Source: Nymphaea colorata
Lineage: Eukaryota; Streptophyta; Magnoliopsida; Nymphaeales; Nymphaeaceae
DNA length: 64,000 nucleotides
Direction: 5' to 3'
NCBI RefSeq assembly: GCF_008831285.2
Contig: NC_045143.1
Span: forward strand, 903,503 to 967,502
Part shown: positions 25,036 to 36,341 of the stretch, one piece after another
How the letters are laid out: each line of letters begins with the position of its first letter
How positions within the stretch are numbered: the first letter of the stretch is position 1
Notes under the pieces: generated by a model
Databases searched by the model: none
What the model was told of the DNA's origin: nothing
What the model saw: the letters and a program-made list of their open reading frames with translations, nothing else
Made by a program: the position numbers and the translations under genes

Positions 25036-28000
25036 TTTTTTTTTTTTGTAGCGATTGTTGCTTTAGTTCATTGCAATTGTACAGCAGTAGATAAAGTTCA
25101 AGTTAAAACCATGATTTGTTGGTTTGCTGGAATTCTGATTCTTATATGTTCTTATAGTATGAAAATAACTGAAATACTGAAATCTTTTGTCTCATTGCTA
25201 TGAATACAAGTTAAGTTGATGATTATATTTGTTCCATTGGGCCATTTTCTATATATTCTACAATGGAAAGCTGCAAGTTACTACGTGTTTTTCCTAATAT
25301 CAGTCGACCTATAACTTAAGCAAGTTCTCTAAGTTGGCCCTCTTTCAAGCGTTGCATCAGTTAAAAGTTAAAACCTCTAAAAATGAACAGTTGGCTGATA
25401 GATCTTGCCTGTTGCCTGTGCGATCATCGTGGCCTGCATAGTATTCATCATTGAAGTAGCATGCAGCAGAAACTATCCTTTTTTCTATTGAGGTTGTCTT
25501 TTCATGAGGTAATGCTTGTGAAACTTCATAAAAGAAGTTCAACAAGTGGTTAGGATAACTGTTACTGGTTTTGCTAAATAAGAATGGAAGGCCTCAGATT
25601 TTGTCCATCCAGTTTATGACAACCAGTTGGAAAAAAAAAAGCATAAATGGCAATGGAACTAATTGAAATACCATCGAAGGTGTTTGCTTTTCGTAAAACT
25701 GAGTTTTTTGCAGTATGGATTTGGAAACCACTGCTGTCAACTTGGGGACATGGCACCGGGACTGCAAGGCAGTGTAGTGTGAGACGCTTTCTAGGTGCTT
25801 TTCTGATGCTTGGTTGAGGTAGTTACAGCATGTGGCCTATCACTTTCATGACCTATCTACCATAGGAGGACCACAGTGAAACGCATATGCTAAACACCCG
25901 ATAATTTCACCATGACAGAAAAGATGAATGAACCCATTCCCAGTCACCGATTGTGGTTCCTCCACAGTAAGGCCATTATCATGGCATACAATAATTTCAA
26001 ATTTGTTTTCTTCTGCATTCCTGTTGGACTCTTACAAACTGAGTAGAAATGATTATTCATCTGCATCGTTTCAATTTATACTCTTTTGGTCTTCATAGTT
26101 TTACAATAGCACATTATTTCACAGGAAACAGAATGGGATGGACACGAAGAATTACCAAGGTTCCCAAACCTCTAAAGGACGACAAAAAGGACTTACTACC
26201 TGTAGAAATGATCCTATTTGTACATGATGGTCATAAGTCTTCATCATTGCCTGAGCTCTTCTCTTGATAGTTGATACTTATCAGCATTGATGCTGAGCTG
26301 CCTGCCATTGTTAGGCATTTACCCCTCTTGCAGTTGATATTCCTTTTGATTTTATTTATTTTATCTTTTTCAAGTTTCTTTTCTTACTTATTGAATGGTG
26401 ACATTGTTGTTCTGTTTTCATTGTGAAGCGTGTACCTTTGTCATCTTTTCCTCAATAGAGCCATTCAAGGTAGGTGAACACTTGCATTAGAGATAATGGC
26501 ATCATGAGCAATATTGAGTATCATTTTGTCTTTTGGCACCGTCTTCAGGGAATTTGGATCTTGAGTTTTTTGCCTGTAAGTGCATTCATTTGTAGGCATA
26601 TATTCTGATAATGAGAGGGATGAGACAAGAAGAGAAACGGTGAACGTGATGCAGAGCACCTTTTGGTTTCGTATAACCAGAAAGGCAGCAATAAAGAACA
26701 GAACTGTAATTTGTCTTTGGCCTGGTTAGTAATCATCAGTAATTGGGTTGTTGCAAACTGCTCAAGTTCCTGTATTTTGTCTCGGCAGGCAAGGCAATAA
26801 TTGACACCATGAAGCAAAAATTTAAATGAATGTAGTCAAAGATGGCAGCTGATCCACTAATTTTTGGGACATCCTGACAAACACTGCCCTTTGGAGGTTT
26901 GTCTGTCTCGGGACATGTCTTCCTATTATTGATTACTTGAGAATCTGAGGGATAAAGTCTCCATTATGTATCTTCTTTATTATCAGCCTTCTTACATTAA
27001 TCACAAGCATTGTTTAGATAGGTTAACATCTCCTTATCTTCACGCTCTCTGGTACCACCGGCATGTCCAACACCAGAACAAGCGACTGAACAGACATAAG
27101 AATTATCTTGCTGCCTGCTTGTTGGTTTCATCATTTTATTATGCTTTGAGATTACTGATAACCATGCTCATATATCTGACAATTTTTGTTGTTAGTGTAG
27201 GCAGAGTATGGACATTTTTCCTCTCTTTAAGCAAATAGTTCTTCACCTTAAAGTTGCGAAAGGCTAATCGTCAGAGTGCTGGTAGCTTTTGTTTATTTGA
27301 TGCAACTGAAAATAATCCGGAGATTGCTTCATCAAACCCACCTTTGTGTGTGTGCACCTATGCGAATGCCTGACTGCATAGATGTGAGTGCATGTGCATG
27401 GACTAAAGAACATGCCTAAGCATTTCTAAGAACCAGAGTAATATATTCCCAGTCACAATAGGTCAGTATCAAAATAAACAGTAGATGCATGGGCTGCCGC
27501 TTGGGAATGTGATTTTAGATGCACCAGGAACAAAGTAAAAGGTGAAATAATATGCACATTATTTGATATATTTCGGTGTACAGTGGCGGATATTTTGGTG
27601 TTTTCTGTTTGGCTTTATCTAAAATAATGCTCGAGTGTGTTGACCTCAAAGCCATGTGCTGGCACATGCATAAATTTTTAAAATTTTACCTGCTGAGCTT
27701 TTTCGTGGCTACCCTTTAGGTAATTATTTTAATGCTTGGCATGGAGGCGTTGGAGAACCATCTGCTACCGTCAATGTAGTCAGATGTATGGTATCTGGTG
27801 CTGTTACTGCACAAGCCGATAGAAATGAAGATTACTGCCATTATCATGTTCATTGTCTATATCTGTTTAAATAATTTCAGTGGGTTCCAATGGAGCTTTC
27901 TTGGTTTCTTCAGCAAGTGGGCCTTAACTCATGTCGATGATCACGTAGGCATACACTTGATGAAGCATAGGGTGCCTTACTTGTCGTGCATGGAGAATGA

Positions 28001-28784
28001 TGGCAGATGAGGCCATGTAGTACGTTTTGGATTCTTCCTTTATGCATCCATTCCGCGCCGCTTTGTTTGTTGCTTGCACGGAGGTGCACAGAGGCCCAAT
28101 TTGCAGAATACTGAGGAGAGGTGTGCGGAGGAGATTGAATGTGACGGGTGTTCGAACGTGTGCAATCTGCCATGAATGAAGGGCCAAAGATGTCAAGAGA
28201 CTGTGGTCCAGCAATGGCATTAACAGGTTCTGCAGGATTCATGGGAAGAGAAAAGTGAAAAGAGAAACTGGATTACAAAAAAAATTATTGGTGTTAATTA
28301 ACTTATAGGACATCAATAATTTAGTGATGTTATTTCCTAAATCTGGTCTAATCTCTAAAAGGTTGTGATGCTTAAAAAATTTAATTACGTCAAAGATATC
28401 GTACTGCGTTTCCACTAACTTGTCATCGCGCAATATTTTTCCTTTTGTTTCCTTCTTTATTCTTTTTGTCTTCTCATATACGTCAAAGTTCACATGTACA
28501 CTTTTTTCTCAAGTAATTTTTGTGAGGAAGAACTGGCGAAGATTTTTTTTTTTTCATCTTTCCTTTTGATTTTGAAACAGAATTGCGAAGCTTGTAGTCA
28601 AAATTCATTAAGGCTGGACTTTCGCTGTAATTGCATACAAAAACAATGTTGGGGTGAGCAAGAGGAGTATTTAGTGTTAGCACCCAATAAAGGGCCTGAA
28701 GCTAGAGAGTAGTTGTTCTTCTGTTATGGAGAACCAAACGAGTCTCTTATAACAAGATAGCTTCAAAAAACATGGTTGGCTTCT
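25036..28784. other. Spacer, no recognised gene
   Basis: Moderately AT-rich with T-rich, intron-like texture. The longest frame, minus 28242-27910 (110 codons, MNPAEPVNAIAG...), starts with a real ATG but matches no family I know and ends without a domain. Nothing else could be supported. Confidence 0.4.
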
Positions 28785-28966
28785 GAATCTTCTCGACCGG
28801 CCATCCCTCCTTTTCCTTCCGCCTTCAGAAACAGTGTCGTCTGTTGGATCTTCCGGACCGTCGTCCCTTGCTTGCTTCCGCTCTAGAGGACATTGTCCGC
28901 CGCTGGCTGATTTTCAGCACCGAACATCTCTTGTTTTCTTCCGCCTAATGAGCAAGGATTTTAGTT
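28785..28966. repeat. 62-bp minisatellite, three units
   Basis: Units start at 28785, 28847 and 28909, an exact 62-bp period, with shared words GA(A/T)CTTC...GACCG, CTT(C/G)CTTCCGC and GTC(G/C)(T/G)C(T/C)G. Divergence between units is substantial. The period is not a multiple of three, so no repeated peptide is encoded. Confidence 0.8.
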
Positions 28967-29787
28967 TTGGAGAAGCATAAAGCCAAGAAAAATGTCACGG
29001 TTTGATCTATAATGAAGAAGAGAATCTATTGAGAGTCTAGAAATCGAGAATTATCATTTCTCTAGAGCTTAGCAAACAAGATATCCATCCTGCGATTGTC
29101 CTCATTCTACACCTACATGTATATGGATGTTGTGGAGATTGAGTTGGTGTGTGATCTTGTATTTTAGAAATTTTCATACAAAAATATGTACCTTTTAGTC
29201 TTTTAATATTTTTATAAAAATGTTCTCCTTGTGGGTGGATTTTAGTAATTACATACCTCCATGCATGCGTAAGAGTGATAAACTGAGTAAGGAACCTTAA
29301 AAACATCATTCTCAGGCTGGCCCCCCTAAAAAAAAAAGAAAAAACATAGAAAACTTTATTTATCTTATATAAAAAATTTGAAAAATGATGTTTTGGTCCC
29401 TATAAAAATTTAAAAACTTTAATTTGATTTTCTCATGAAAATTTTTTTGATCCACCCCTATGAGCAAGGAACTATGTCTATTAAACTGACAAGCGTGACT
29501 TAGCTTTCCAAAAGGTTTGGACTATAAAACTTAGGAAAAAGCACATCGTCTATCCATGGTTCTTACATTCAAAACTGTATAAGATGCAGATAGGAAGCAC
29601 GAGATGAGACAAGTTTTTTAGTTTGATTCTCGTGAACACTAGAGATTGGGGTGGAGCTGTTCTTCTCCTCTCAATCTCTCAGACATGAGAAGGAGAGAGC
29701 GTGCACGCCACAAGCACGCTGCGAGTGCATGCTGTGCGTTCGGGGGTCGAACACACTATTGTCCATCCCCTCGCAGGCCAACCCGTC
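28967..29787. other. Spacer; possible decayed LTR to the left of a primer-binding site
   Basis: No gene. The segment 29310-29460 looks like another decayed hAT-type MITE (GGCTGGCCCCCCT ... GATCCACCCCTA). The GC-richer part 29640-29787, next to the primer-binding-site-like sequence, could be the end of an LTR, but I could not find a matching second LTR in the window. Confidence 0.35.
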
Positions 29788-29802
29788 TCGTATCAGAGCA
29801 GG
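29788..29802 (+). mobile_element. Primer-binding-site relic of an LTR retrotransposon (initiator tRNA-Met)
   Basis: The string TCGTATCAGAGCAGG differs by little from the TGGTATCAGAGCAGG primer-binding site that follows the 5' LTR of many plant Copia-type retrotransposons and pairs with the 3' end of initiator methionine tRNA. No gag or pol frame follows. A (CT)n(TA)n microsatellite begins 115 bp downstream, so this is at best a solo relic. Confidence 0.45.
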
Positions 29803-29907
29803 TAAATTTTTAAGTTTCTTATTTGTCCTTTTTGAAGGAGGTACTTTTTGTATTTTAGTGCACCCATACGTGTTCAACCCTACACACAAAACCTGTTTAC
29901 CAGAGAA

Positions 29908-29915
<8 letters not shown>

Positions 29916-29989
<74 letters not shown>
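29916..29989. repeat. Compound (CT)n-(TA)n microsatellite
   Basis: (CT)n at 29916-29957 passes through CTATCTA into (TA)n at 29961-29989. The same compound architecture recurs at 42567-42635. Confidence 0.95.
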
Positions 29990-29992
<3 letters not shown>

Positions 29993-31440
29993 GCTTTATC
30001 GTAGGAGACAAATATAAAAATCCAAAAATAAAGGAGTAAATACAGACCCATTCTGCGTTGGACAACATTAATTTCATAGTAATTAGGTTCTTGTCAATAA
30101 TTTTTGCTTGTCAAGTTTGAGATGCAGGTAAAAATAATTTTGCTAGCAATTTTCTGTGTTCTGCTATCTTAAAGAAAGAAAAAAATAATTCGAAAGTTGA
30201 AAGAAAAAAAACAGGCGCATGCAAAAGGAGGCTTTCCTCCTTTGCAGGAAAAGAAAAAAGAAAAAAGAAAAAATGGTATTAGCAAAGTTTGTCCAAAATA
30301 AACCTTTTTTTTTGTTCTTTTCACAACGCTTTTCATGCAAAATTTTGCCTTTTTTTTTTGTCGTTTTGAGTAAAATTTGGAACTTTTGTCTACACTAGAC
30401 AAGGGAACGTTAATGACTAAACCCTCAATTACCAGCCACCGTAGGGTACCAAAATCTTCCGAATGCGAGATTTTGAATCCCTGATTTCTATTAGGCAAAG
30501 ACGCAACGAATAGCCGGAATAATTTCCGGCTACCATTTTTATTGCGTACGGCAAGTTAAACAATAGGGGGGGAAAGGGTCAGATAAATCCAACCATTTCC
30601 CCCTCAAAAAATTTGGCCGTTGGCTGTTGCAATGCAGCATGTGTAAAATTTTTAATTTACCCGTGTTTGATTTCGGGGTATAAGAAGAACAAAGAATCAC
30701 CCATTTGGTACACCCTAAAATTATTCAGGCCGTCAAGTCACGTCAACTATTTGAGCATAGTCTTGCGGACTAGATAAAAAAGTGAATATTGATCCCAACT
30801 ACATCGAGTATAATAATTAGATATCCTTTCATTTACCTTATACTGTTACAAACATGAATTCGTGACAAAAATATATAGTTTGATTTAGTTTGGAGCCCAC
30901 ATAGGGTTATGCACCTGTACCATAAGGAACGTGGGTTTTACGTGTAAGTTGAAGCACACAGAAATCTCACCAGGTACTGAGTCGAGTTCGAGCTTGATTT
31001 TGTATAGTCGAGTCGAGCTAGTCTTTGTTATAAGGAGCTTGACATGAAGTTTGAGCTGAGCTCAAGCTCGACCTCGAGTTTTTTGAGCCGAGTCGAGCTC
31101 GAACTAGCCAAGCTTGGGCTCTACTTTAAGGCTGGCTCTACTCAGCTAGTGTGCAGCCTTAAGTAGAATAACTCTTTCTCTCACCCAGATTTCAAACTGT
31201 AAATATTGAGTGAGTTGTTGTTGGGATGCAAGCTGTAATCAATTGCAAAAGATGCAGTAGGAAGAAAGAGAATAAATAATGTAATCATACATGGGCAGAG
31301 AAATCTAATGCCTGCATCCTGTGAACTGTTTCTGTTTTGTCTTTTCGATGGAAGAATAATCCACCTACATGCCATGACTTGTTTTCTCCTGTACCATAAA
31401 AATTTCTAGATAAAAGACAACAATTGTCAGTAATTTGATA
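29990..31440. other. Spacer with a GAGCTCGAGCTC-type repeat patch
   Basis: No gene. From about 30975 to 31125 the sequence is built from degenerate GAGCTCGA/GAGTCGAGCT words, a repeat texture frequent in plant intergenic DNA. The rest is AT-rich. Confidence 0.45.
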
Positions 31441-31454
31441 TCAGTGAATTACTG

Positions 31455-31669
31455 GAAATGAACAGAAGAAGATCAGCTTGGAGAATAATGCAGAAGGAGA
31501 AGTTGGATCAAGTCAGTTTCTAACTTTAGAGGGTGATGACAGAGAGAGTGCGGAACCCGAGGCGAACCCTATGTGGATGATTGTCAATCCTTATCATCAT
31601 CCCTACTTTCAGGCCTCTTTTTGGTATGAACAGATTTGGGGGTTTTCCATCAAAATAAACCCCAAGTGA
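31455..31669 (+). pseudogene. Unrecognised exon-like fragment
   Basis: An open frame without an in-frame ATG near its left end encodes an acidic stretch (AEGEVGSSQFLTLEGDD...) followed by an aromatic-rich stretch (NPYHHPYFQASFWYEQIWGF) and ends at TGA. Composition is protein-like, but I do not recognise it. Its position 0.8 kb upstream of the other exon-like ORF on the same strand makes a shared, decayed gene possible. Confidence 0.3.
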
Positions 31670-32000
31670 TGTGATGTAATCATGGTCTATTCATGTATGG
31701 TTGGTATTGGACTTGACATGGATCTCATGGCACAGCTTAGAAAGAGCTCTGCTTAACCCAGCTTGCCTATAAAAAAATATGTGGCAATTCCATTCAAACA
31801 GAGCACTATAGATCAATCCAACAATGCATTTGACGTTTGAAAAATGTTCACATCATGAATACCACCACAATGATCCAAAAGAATTTTAGTCCCAAGTTAG
31901 GTAGACTCCTATCAGTCTATACCAAAAAGATTCACCTCGAGGCGATTGGGTGATGAACTCTTAACTTCGTTTAATATCTAATAATAAGAGGTTATAATGT

Positions 32001-32244
32001 CATCGCATAGGGGCCTAGTCGTAATGGAAGTGGCGGGGGTTGGTAGACAACCAGTTCTCATTTTCAACCTCTCGAGCATGAACCTTTTGTGCTTTCAAAA
32101 CACCAACGGGTAAGCTCAAGCTTCGTGGGGCAACACTTTAAGTCACCAAAGCAGACGCTATACCCTAGGGGATCAGGAGTTCGGTGAGAGCTTCCGCTTT
32201 TTTACTGGGTAGTAGGATGAAATACTTATTTTATTCACCCAGAA
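32001..32244 (+). mobile_element. 244-bp insertion with perfect 15-bp target duplication, SINE-like
   Basis: The 15-mer AAGAGGTTATAATGT occurs exactly at 31986-32000 and 32245-32259. The enclosed 244 bp carries TAGTCGTAATGG (about 32018), an acceptable pol III A-box, near its left end and a T-rich right end. Long, exact target duplications of this size point to a retroposed SINE-like element. The B-box is weak, and I do not recognise the family. The insertion interrupts sequence that is continuous with the exon-like ORF to the right. Confidence 0.6.
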
Positions 32245-32252
32245 AGAGGTTA

Positions 32253-32349
32253 TAATGTTGATTTTGGAAGTTGGGGGGTTTTGGAACTAATTATAAAGCA
32301 ACCTCCAATGTACTTAAATGCCTTGGATCCAAATCTTTGGCATCACTAT
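32253..32349 (+). pseudogene. Partial duplicate of the exon-like sequence at 32410-32505
   Basis: The run TTATAATGTTGATTTTGGAA...AACCTCCAATG.ACTTA...TGCCTTGGATCCAAATCTT matches the segment about 158 bp further right at clearly more than chance identity, then diverges. It has lost the reading frame, so it is a broken partial copy. Confidence 0.65.
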
Positions 32350-32433
32350 TGGCAGTTTGCTTAAGTATCAACGAACTCTTGGCTTCCTTCAAATTGAAGA
32401 TCCAATGATGAGTTATGATGTTGATTTTGGAAC

Positions 32434-32741
32434 TTGGCAGTTCCAGATCTGATTATAGAGAAACCTCCAATGGACTTAGCTGCCTTGGATCCAAATCTTC
32501 ATGATTATGAGCATGATTGGTTGACAACTTGGGCGCTACTGTCGGAAGGATTTGAGCAACTTGGGGGCTACTTTAGGGCCTGCCATGAATGGAAGATGAG
32601 CCGGCCACAGTGGAATCTGTATCCCTCGGTGGTAGAAGACATCTTTCAAAGTGGGGTTCTCAAAATATCATCTCCACATCGTGCAACTGGCAGATTATCG
32701 TTTGTACCGGTGCAGTCACTTTCCGATGCAACTTTGTTTAG
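32434..32741 (+). pseudogene. Unrecognised exon-like ORF, about 103 codons, possible gene fragment
   Basis: An open frame with even, protein-like composition: MDLAALDPNLHDYEHDW near the start, a Trp-rich middle (EWKMSRPQWNLYPSVVED) and SSPHRATGRLSFVPVQSL before a plausible 5' splice site, TTTAG|GTATCC, at 32741. To the left a stop lies just upstream, next to a plausible 3' splice site (CTTGGCAG), so it reads like an internal exon. An ATG exists at about 32470. I do not recognise the family, and no partner exons were found, so I call it a possible fragment. A functional exon of an unannotated gene is the alternative. Confidence 0.4.
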
Positions 32742-32949
32742 GTATCCTAAGCCAAGTATCTTGGTCTTTCCTTTCAGTATATATTTACCCCAAATTCTTG
32801 AGTCAACCACGTTATATGGTTGTTTTCTTGTCACATCTATATATAAAGAGCAAGAGAGAGAGAGAGAGAGAGAGAATAGTGATGCTGAAAGCTATGTTAT
32901 TGGCATTAATAGCCAACAAAAGTTGGCTTATTATGAGTTCACTTGAGGT

Positions 32950-33720
32950 AAGAGAAGTAGTGATGGCATATGTGGGCAGTTGCCCACACAGACCCATCCA
33001 CATAAACTGGTTTCTTACAAGTCATTGCCCACTATTTTACTGTATATTTGAAGGCTTTAAGATTTTTTATTTGAAGGGCTTCAATTTGTTTACTGTGTAT
33101 TAGTATCCCTTATGTAAAAATTTCTGCCTTTGCTACCAGTCAAAGGGTTTGATAGGAAAGATGCATCCATAACACCTTCCGATCCACTGCTCGTTAAAGA
33201 GCCGAGGCTCCTACCTAACCTCTTGTACATCCGGGGAACAGGGCCTACTAACCCTTTTTAGTTCCTCTGGAAAAGAGATGTGCTTCAAAGCTTTGTTAGA
33301 GAACCAAAAATATATGACGAAAATTGAGTTGCCTGAGTTGTTTATCATATCAGCATAGTTAATAAGTAGCCGATCTAATTTAAGATGAAGTTTTCTAACT
33401 GACTTTCCATGAAGAAATCAGCAAAGAAGAAGCCAACTTGTGTGCATGTGCAACACCTTTCTCTGCTCATCAGTTCTAAAAAGTTGCAGCCTTTTCAATT
33501 CTCTTGTTTTCAAACCAAAAAGAGGTTTGCCTTTGCGCAGGGCCAGCACCTGCTACGACTGACTGCGTACTTGGGCATCAGCTTGCTGCCCCTTGAAGAT
33601 AGATGATGCCATGCATGGTTCAGATGCATACTGTTAATGAAAAAAAAAAAAAACCTCACCAGATCTTCCTATCTGATAGAAATCTAATAAATCAATTTGG
33701 GTCTCACTTATTAAGAAGGT
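32950..33720. other. Spacer with a TGTGGGCA-TTGCCCACA near-palindrome
   Basis: No gene. At 32971-32988 an 18-bp near-palindrome, TGTGGGCAGTTGCCCACA, differs by one base from the one inside the MITE at 43354-43505. This marks a related, decayed element. Confidence 0.45.
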
Positions 33721-33726
33721 AATTAA

Positions 33727-33960
33727 GGTCGTGTTTGTATGGAGAAGGTTCACCTGAAGAGGCCTAAGCCCCTCATTTCTTTTTCTGTCTATGGGGTTCA
33801 GGGCTGTTTCGGGACTTAGGTAAACTTAAAAAAAACTCCGCCAGCCAATTTGCAAATGTAGTTTTGTTGAAACTAGGTTTTTTACTAACCTATTTTTAAC
33901 TATCACCCAAATATTTCTCGCCTTTAAAACTGCATTTAAGGGTGTCACCCAAACACGTTC
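33727..33960 (+). mobile_element. 234-bp Tourist-like MITE with TAA target duplication
   Basis: Terminal inverted repeats GGTCGTGTTTG (left) and GAACGTGTTTG (right, opposite strand) are bracketed by TAA at 33724-33726 and 33961-33963. A 3-bp TAA/TTA duplication with G-rich ends containing GTGTTTG fits non-autonomous PIF/Harbinger (Tourist) elements. No coding frame. Confidence 0.65.
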
Positions 33961-33963
33961 TAA

Positions 33964-35927
33964 GTCTCTCAACCCATGTGCAGTTTCCCCCTTCATAAAT
34001 TGGAGTGAAAAAATTTCAGGTGCTCTTGAGAAATTCTGGGGAAATTTTCTTTCAAGACAAAATTTTCAACCCAATGTCTAATTTCTGAACCATTTTTTAG
34101 TTGCCATTTTCAGTTAATGCAGGATTCGATCACAAATGTACTTGAATATTTGAGATCCAACCTGTTTGCGACCTAACATATATATCCCGAAAAGGCTGAA
34201 GCCCCTCTTCTGGATCTAGAACTGCTTTGAAATCGGGACAAGGGAGAAACAAGAGACTACACATTTGACAACATTGATTTGCATGTATGAGTGCTTGAAT
34301 TTTATTACCTTTGGTAAAAATAAGTTCCGACCATTTAAGCCAAAGATGATTGGTCATGAGATGCAGTTCGTTATGGAAACGAACAATCATCAGCTGATTT
34401 GACTCCACGATCCTTCGTGTTGTGATCAGAAATTCACCGTTGCTCTTTAGACTTAACAGTAGATTTACTATTTCCGCTCGAAACAAGAAATATCTTGACC
34501 TTACAAAGGGTAAATCACATGGAAATTAATTAGTCTAGTCAGTGGTAACGATAAATCACTTCAAAGCTGCTTCCTTCTTGAACAGTTCCCCGTTACGCAA
34601 AAAGATGAAGAGAGAAAATAACACCTACCCATAATTTTTACCAAGGTAACAAGTAAAATTTTCAGAAATTCAATTTAAAATTACCTTTCTGCCTTTGTTT
34701 CGGATACGTTTCTTTTTTTTTTTTACTGAATTTTGACTTAAACCTAAGAGAACACTCCACTGCAAATTGCTTTCCGATGGTGCCACAAATCACCATAGAG
34801 GCAGACTAGCAAAATGTCTAAATCTCTAGGTCTCCGCCTCTTTTAATAGGTCCTGATAATGGAGACCTCAAAGAAGCTTCATGAAATAATGGAAGGAGAT
34901 CACACAAAAAGGAGAAGTTTACGTCTGAATATTTTTGAAATTGCTCAAAGTTAATCCATGTTACTATCAAATCAGTTTTTTCATACAATTTTTCTTTCCA
35001 TAGTGAGAGAAAAGTTTATTAATATAACACCAACATTGTAGAGGTGTAAGGAAATCAACAGTTGCTCATCAAGAGTGACGAGTAATCCACACGGCAATTG
35101 GAGATCAAAAAGAGATGAAATTCTCGAGTTCATTAAATATTAATGCACCGTATGGTTCGCCGCTCTCGCCAAATCAAAGAGAAATATTTTTAACTGATCT
35201 TTTTCTGTGTTGACCATGAATTGCATTTAAGAAAATAAAAGCGAGAAACGGAAAGAAAAGACAAAAGGTCAGTGTGCTTATAACCGGTGCCACAAATGCC
35301 GCTGTAATTCCATTTCCGTCGTTACAGCAAGGGAAACATCAGCATCAACAGCAGAGAGACACCAACAACAGCATCGAAACAGCATCGATTTCAGATCTCA
35401 AAGTTTGCTGATCTTCTGCCAACCGCGAGATACTTTACACTGAACATGAAAGGAAAAAACAAAGGATGAAGTTTCAATTCTTGCGGTTCTTTTACACAAA
35501 AATTACTGAAAATTCGACCAACTTTTATACTCATGCTACTGATATTTCTATTTTCTACTAAAGCAGCATCATCAGCTGAAGATGTGGAGGCAGCAGAATG
35601 CCACCACCAACAATAGTAGCACTGGTACTCTCAATAGCAGCAAAGAGTAGGTATTGCTACAATAATGAACTAAATTTATTAAAAATGTGTGGAAAATCAT
35701 AAGAACAATAATATAATTACACCACCGCCGGAGTTTGGAAATCGGCGCCATTCATCATCACCGCACCAATAAAAGAGCACACGATGATAATGGCGAGAAA
35801 AGAGAGGTGGCATGATGAGAAGCAATGTTTACATAAAGAAAAGAGACATATTTTCCTAAAAGAAAGGAAAAAAAGAAAAGATTACATAATTTCGTCGCCG
35901 ACTTGCCGCTATTCCTTCAAGTCTTGG
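33964..35927. other. Spacer and 3' flank of the SMR gene, no other gene seen
   Basis: A 118-codon minus frame at 34486-34130 has no recognisable domain. The remainder is AT-rich; CAG/CAT-rich short runs (35330-35640) carry no long frame. Confidence 0.45.
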
Positions 35928-36341
35928 TCATTCTCCTCCAACTTTTCTGACCTTCCGGCCGCCGTCGGCAAGCAACTCGCCGATAATCCGCCGAAGAAAG
36001 CTCTCCACCTCGACGGTATCCACGTGAAGGGCATCGAACGACCGCTTCCTCTTCAATCGAACCTCCTTCTTGGGCTTCCTCGGTGCAGGTGGGCACTCCA
36101 GCGCCTCCGGTATCCTGTGCTGCGGAGACGTCGGAGTCCGGTACCCGTCTTCCACCTCCTCCGTCAACGCATCACCTTCACCCCCATCACGAGTCTCGGG
36201 AATCTGGCTGCTACCACCGTCGCGAGTCGCGGGGATCTGACGGTCACCACCGTCCTCTTCGCTCCGGAGCTCCGCCGGCGTCTGGCACCCATCTGGCCGT
36301 AGCTCCCTGACGGTGCTCTCCTCGAACTCGGAAGACGACAT
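35928..36341 (-). CDS. SMR: SIAMESE-RELATED (SMR) family cyclin-dependent kinase inhibitor
   Basis: Intronless frame of 137 residues. The diagnostic SMR core lies at about residues 67-91: RTPTSPQHRIPEALE followed by CPPAPRKPK, then a basic KRKRSFD and, at about 103-114, a DTVEVESFLRR segment matching the C-terminal cyclin-binding-like motif of the family. SMR proteins bind CDK-cyclin complexes and restrain mitosis, promoting endoreduplication or cell-cycle arrest under stress. Two TP sites (QTPAEL, RTPTSP) are candidate CDK sites. The N-terminal half is acidic and contains an imperfect internal repeat (QIPATRDGG, QIPETRDGG). The start at 36341 is the first ATG; the longer open frame above it has only non-ATG codons. 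Which SMR member it is cannot be decided here. Confidence 0.88.
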   Translation of the reverse strand: MSSSEFEESTVRELRPDGCQTPAELRSEEDGGDRQIPATRDGGSSQIPETRDGGEGDALTEEVEDGYRTPTSPQHRIPEALECPPAPRKPKKEVRLKRKRSFDALHVDTVEVESFLRRIIGELLADGGRKVRKVGGE

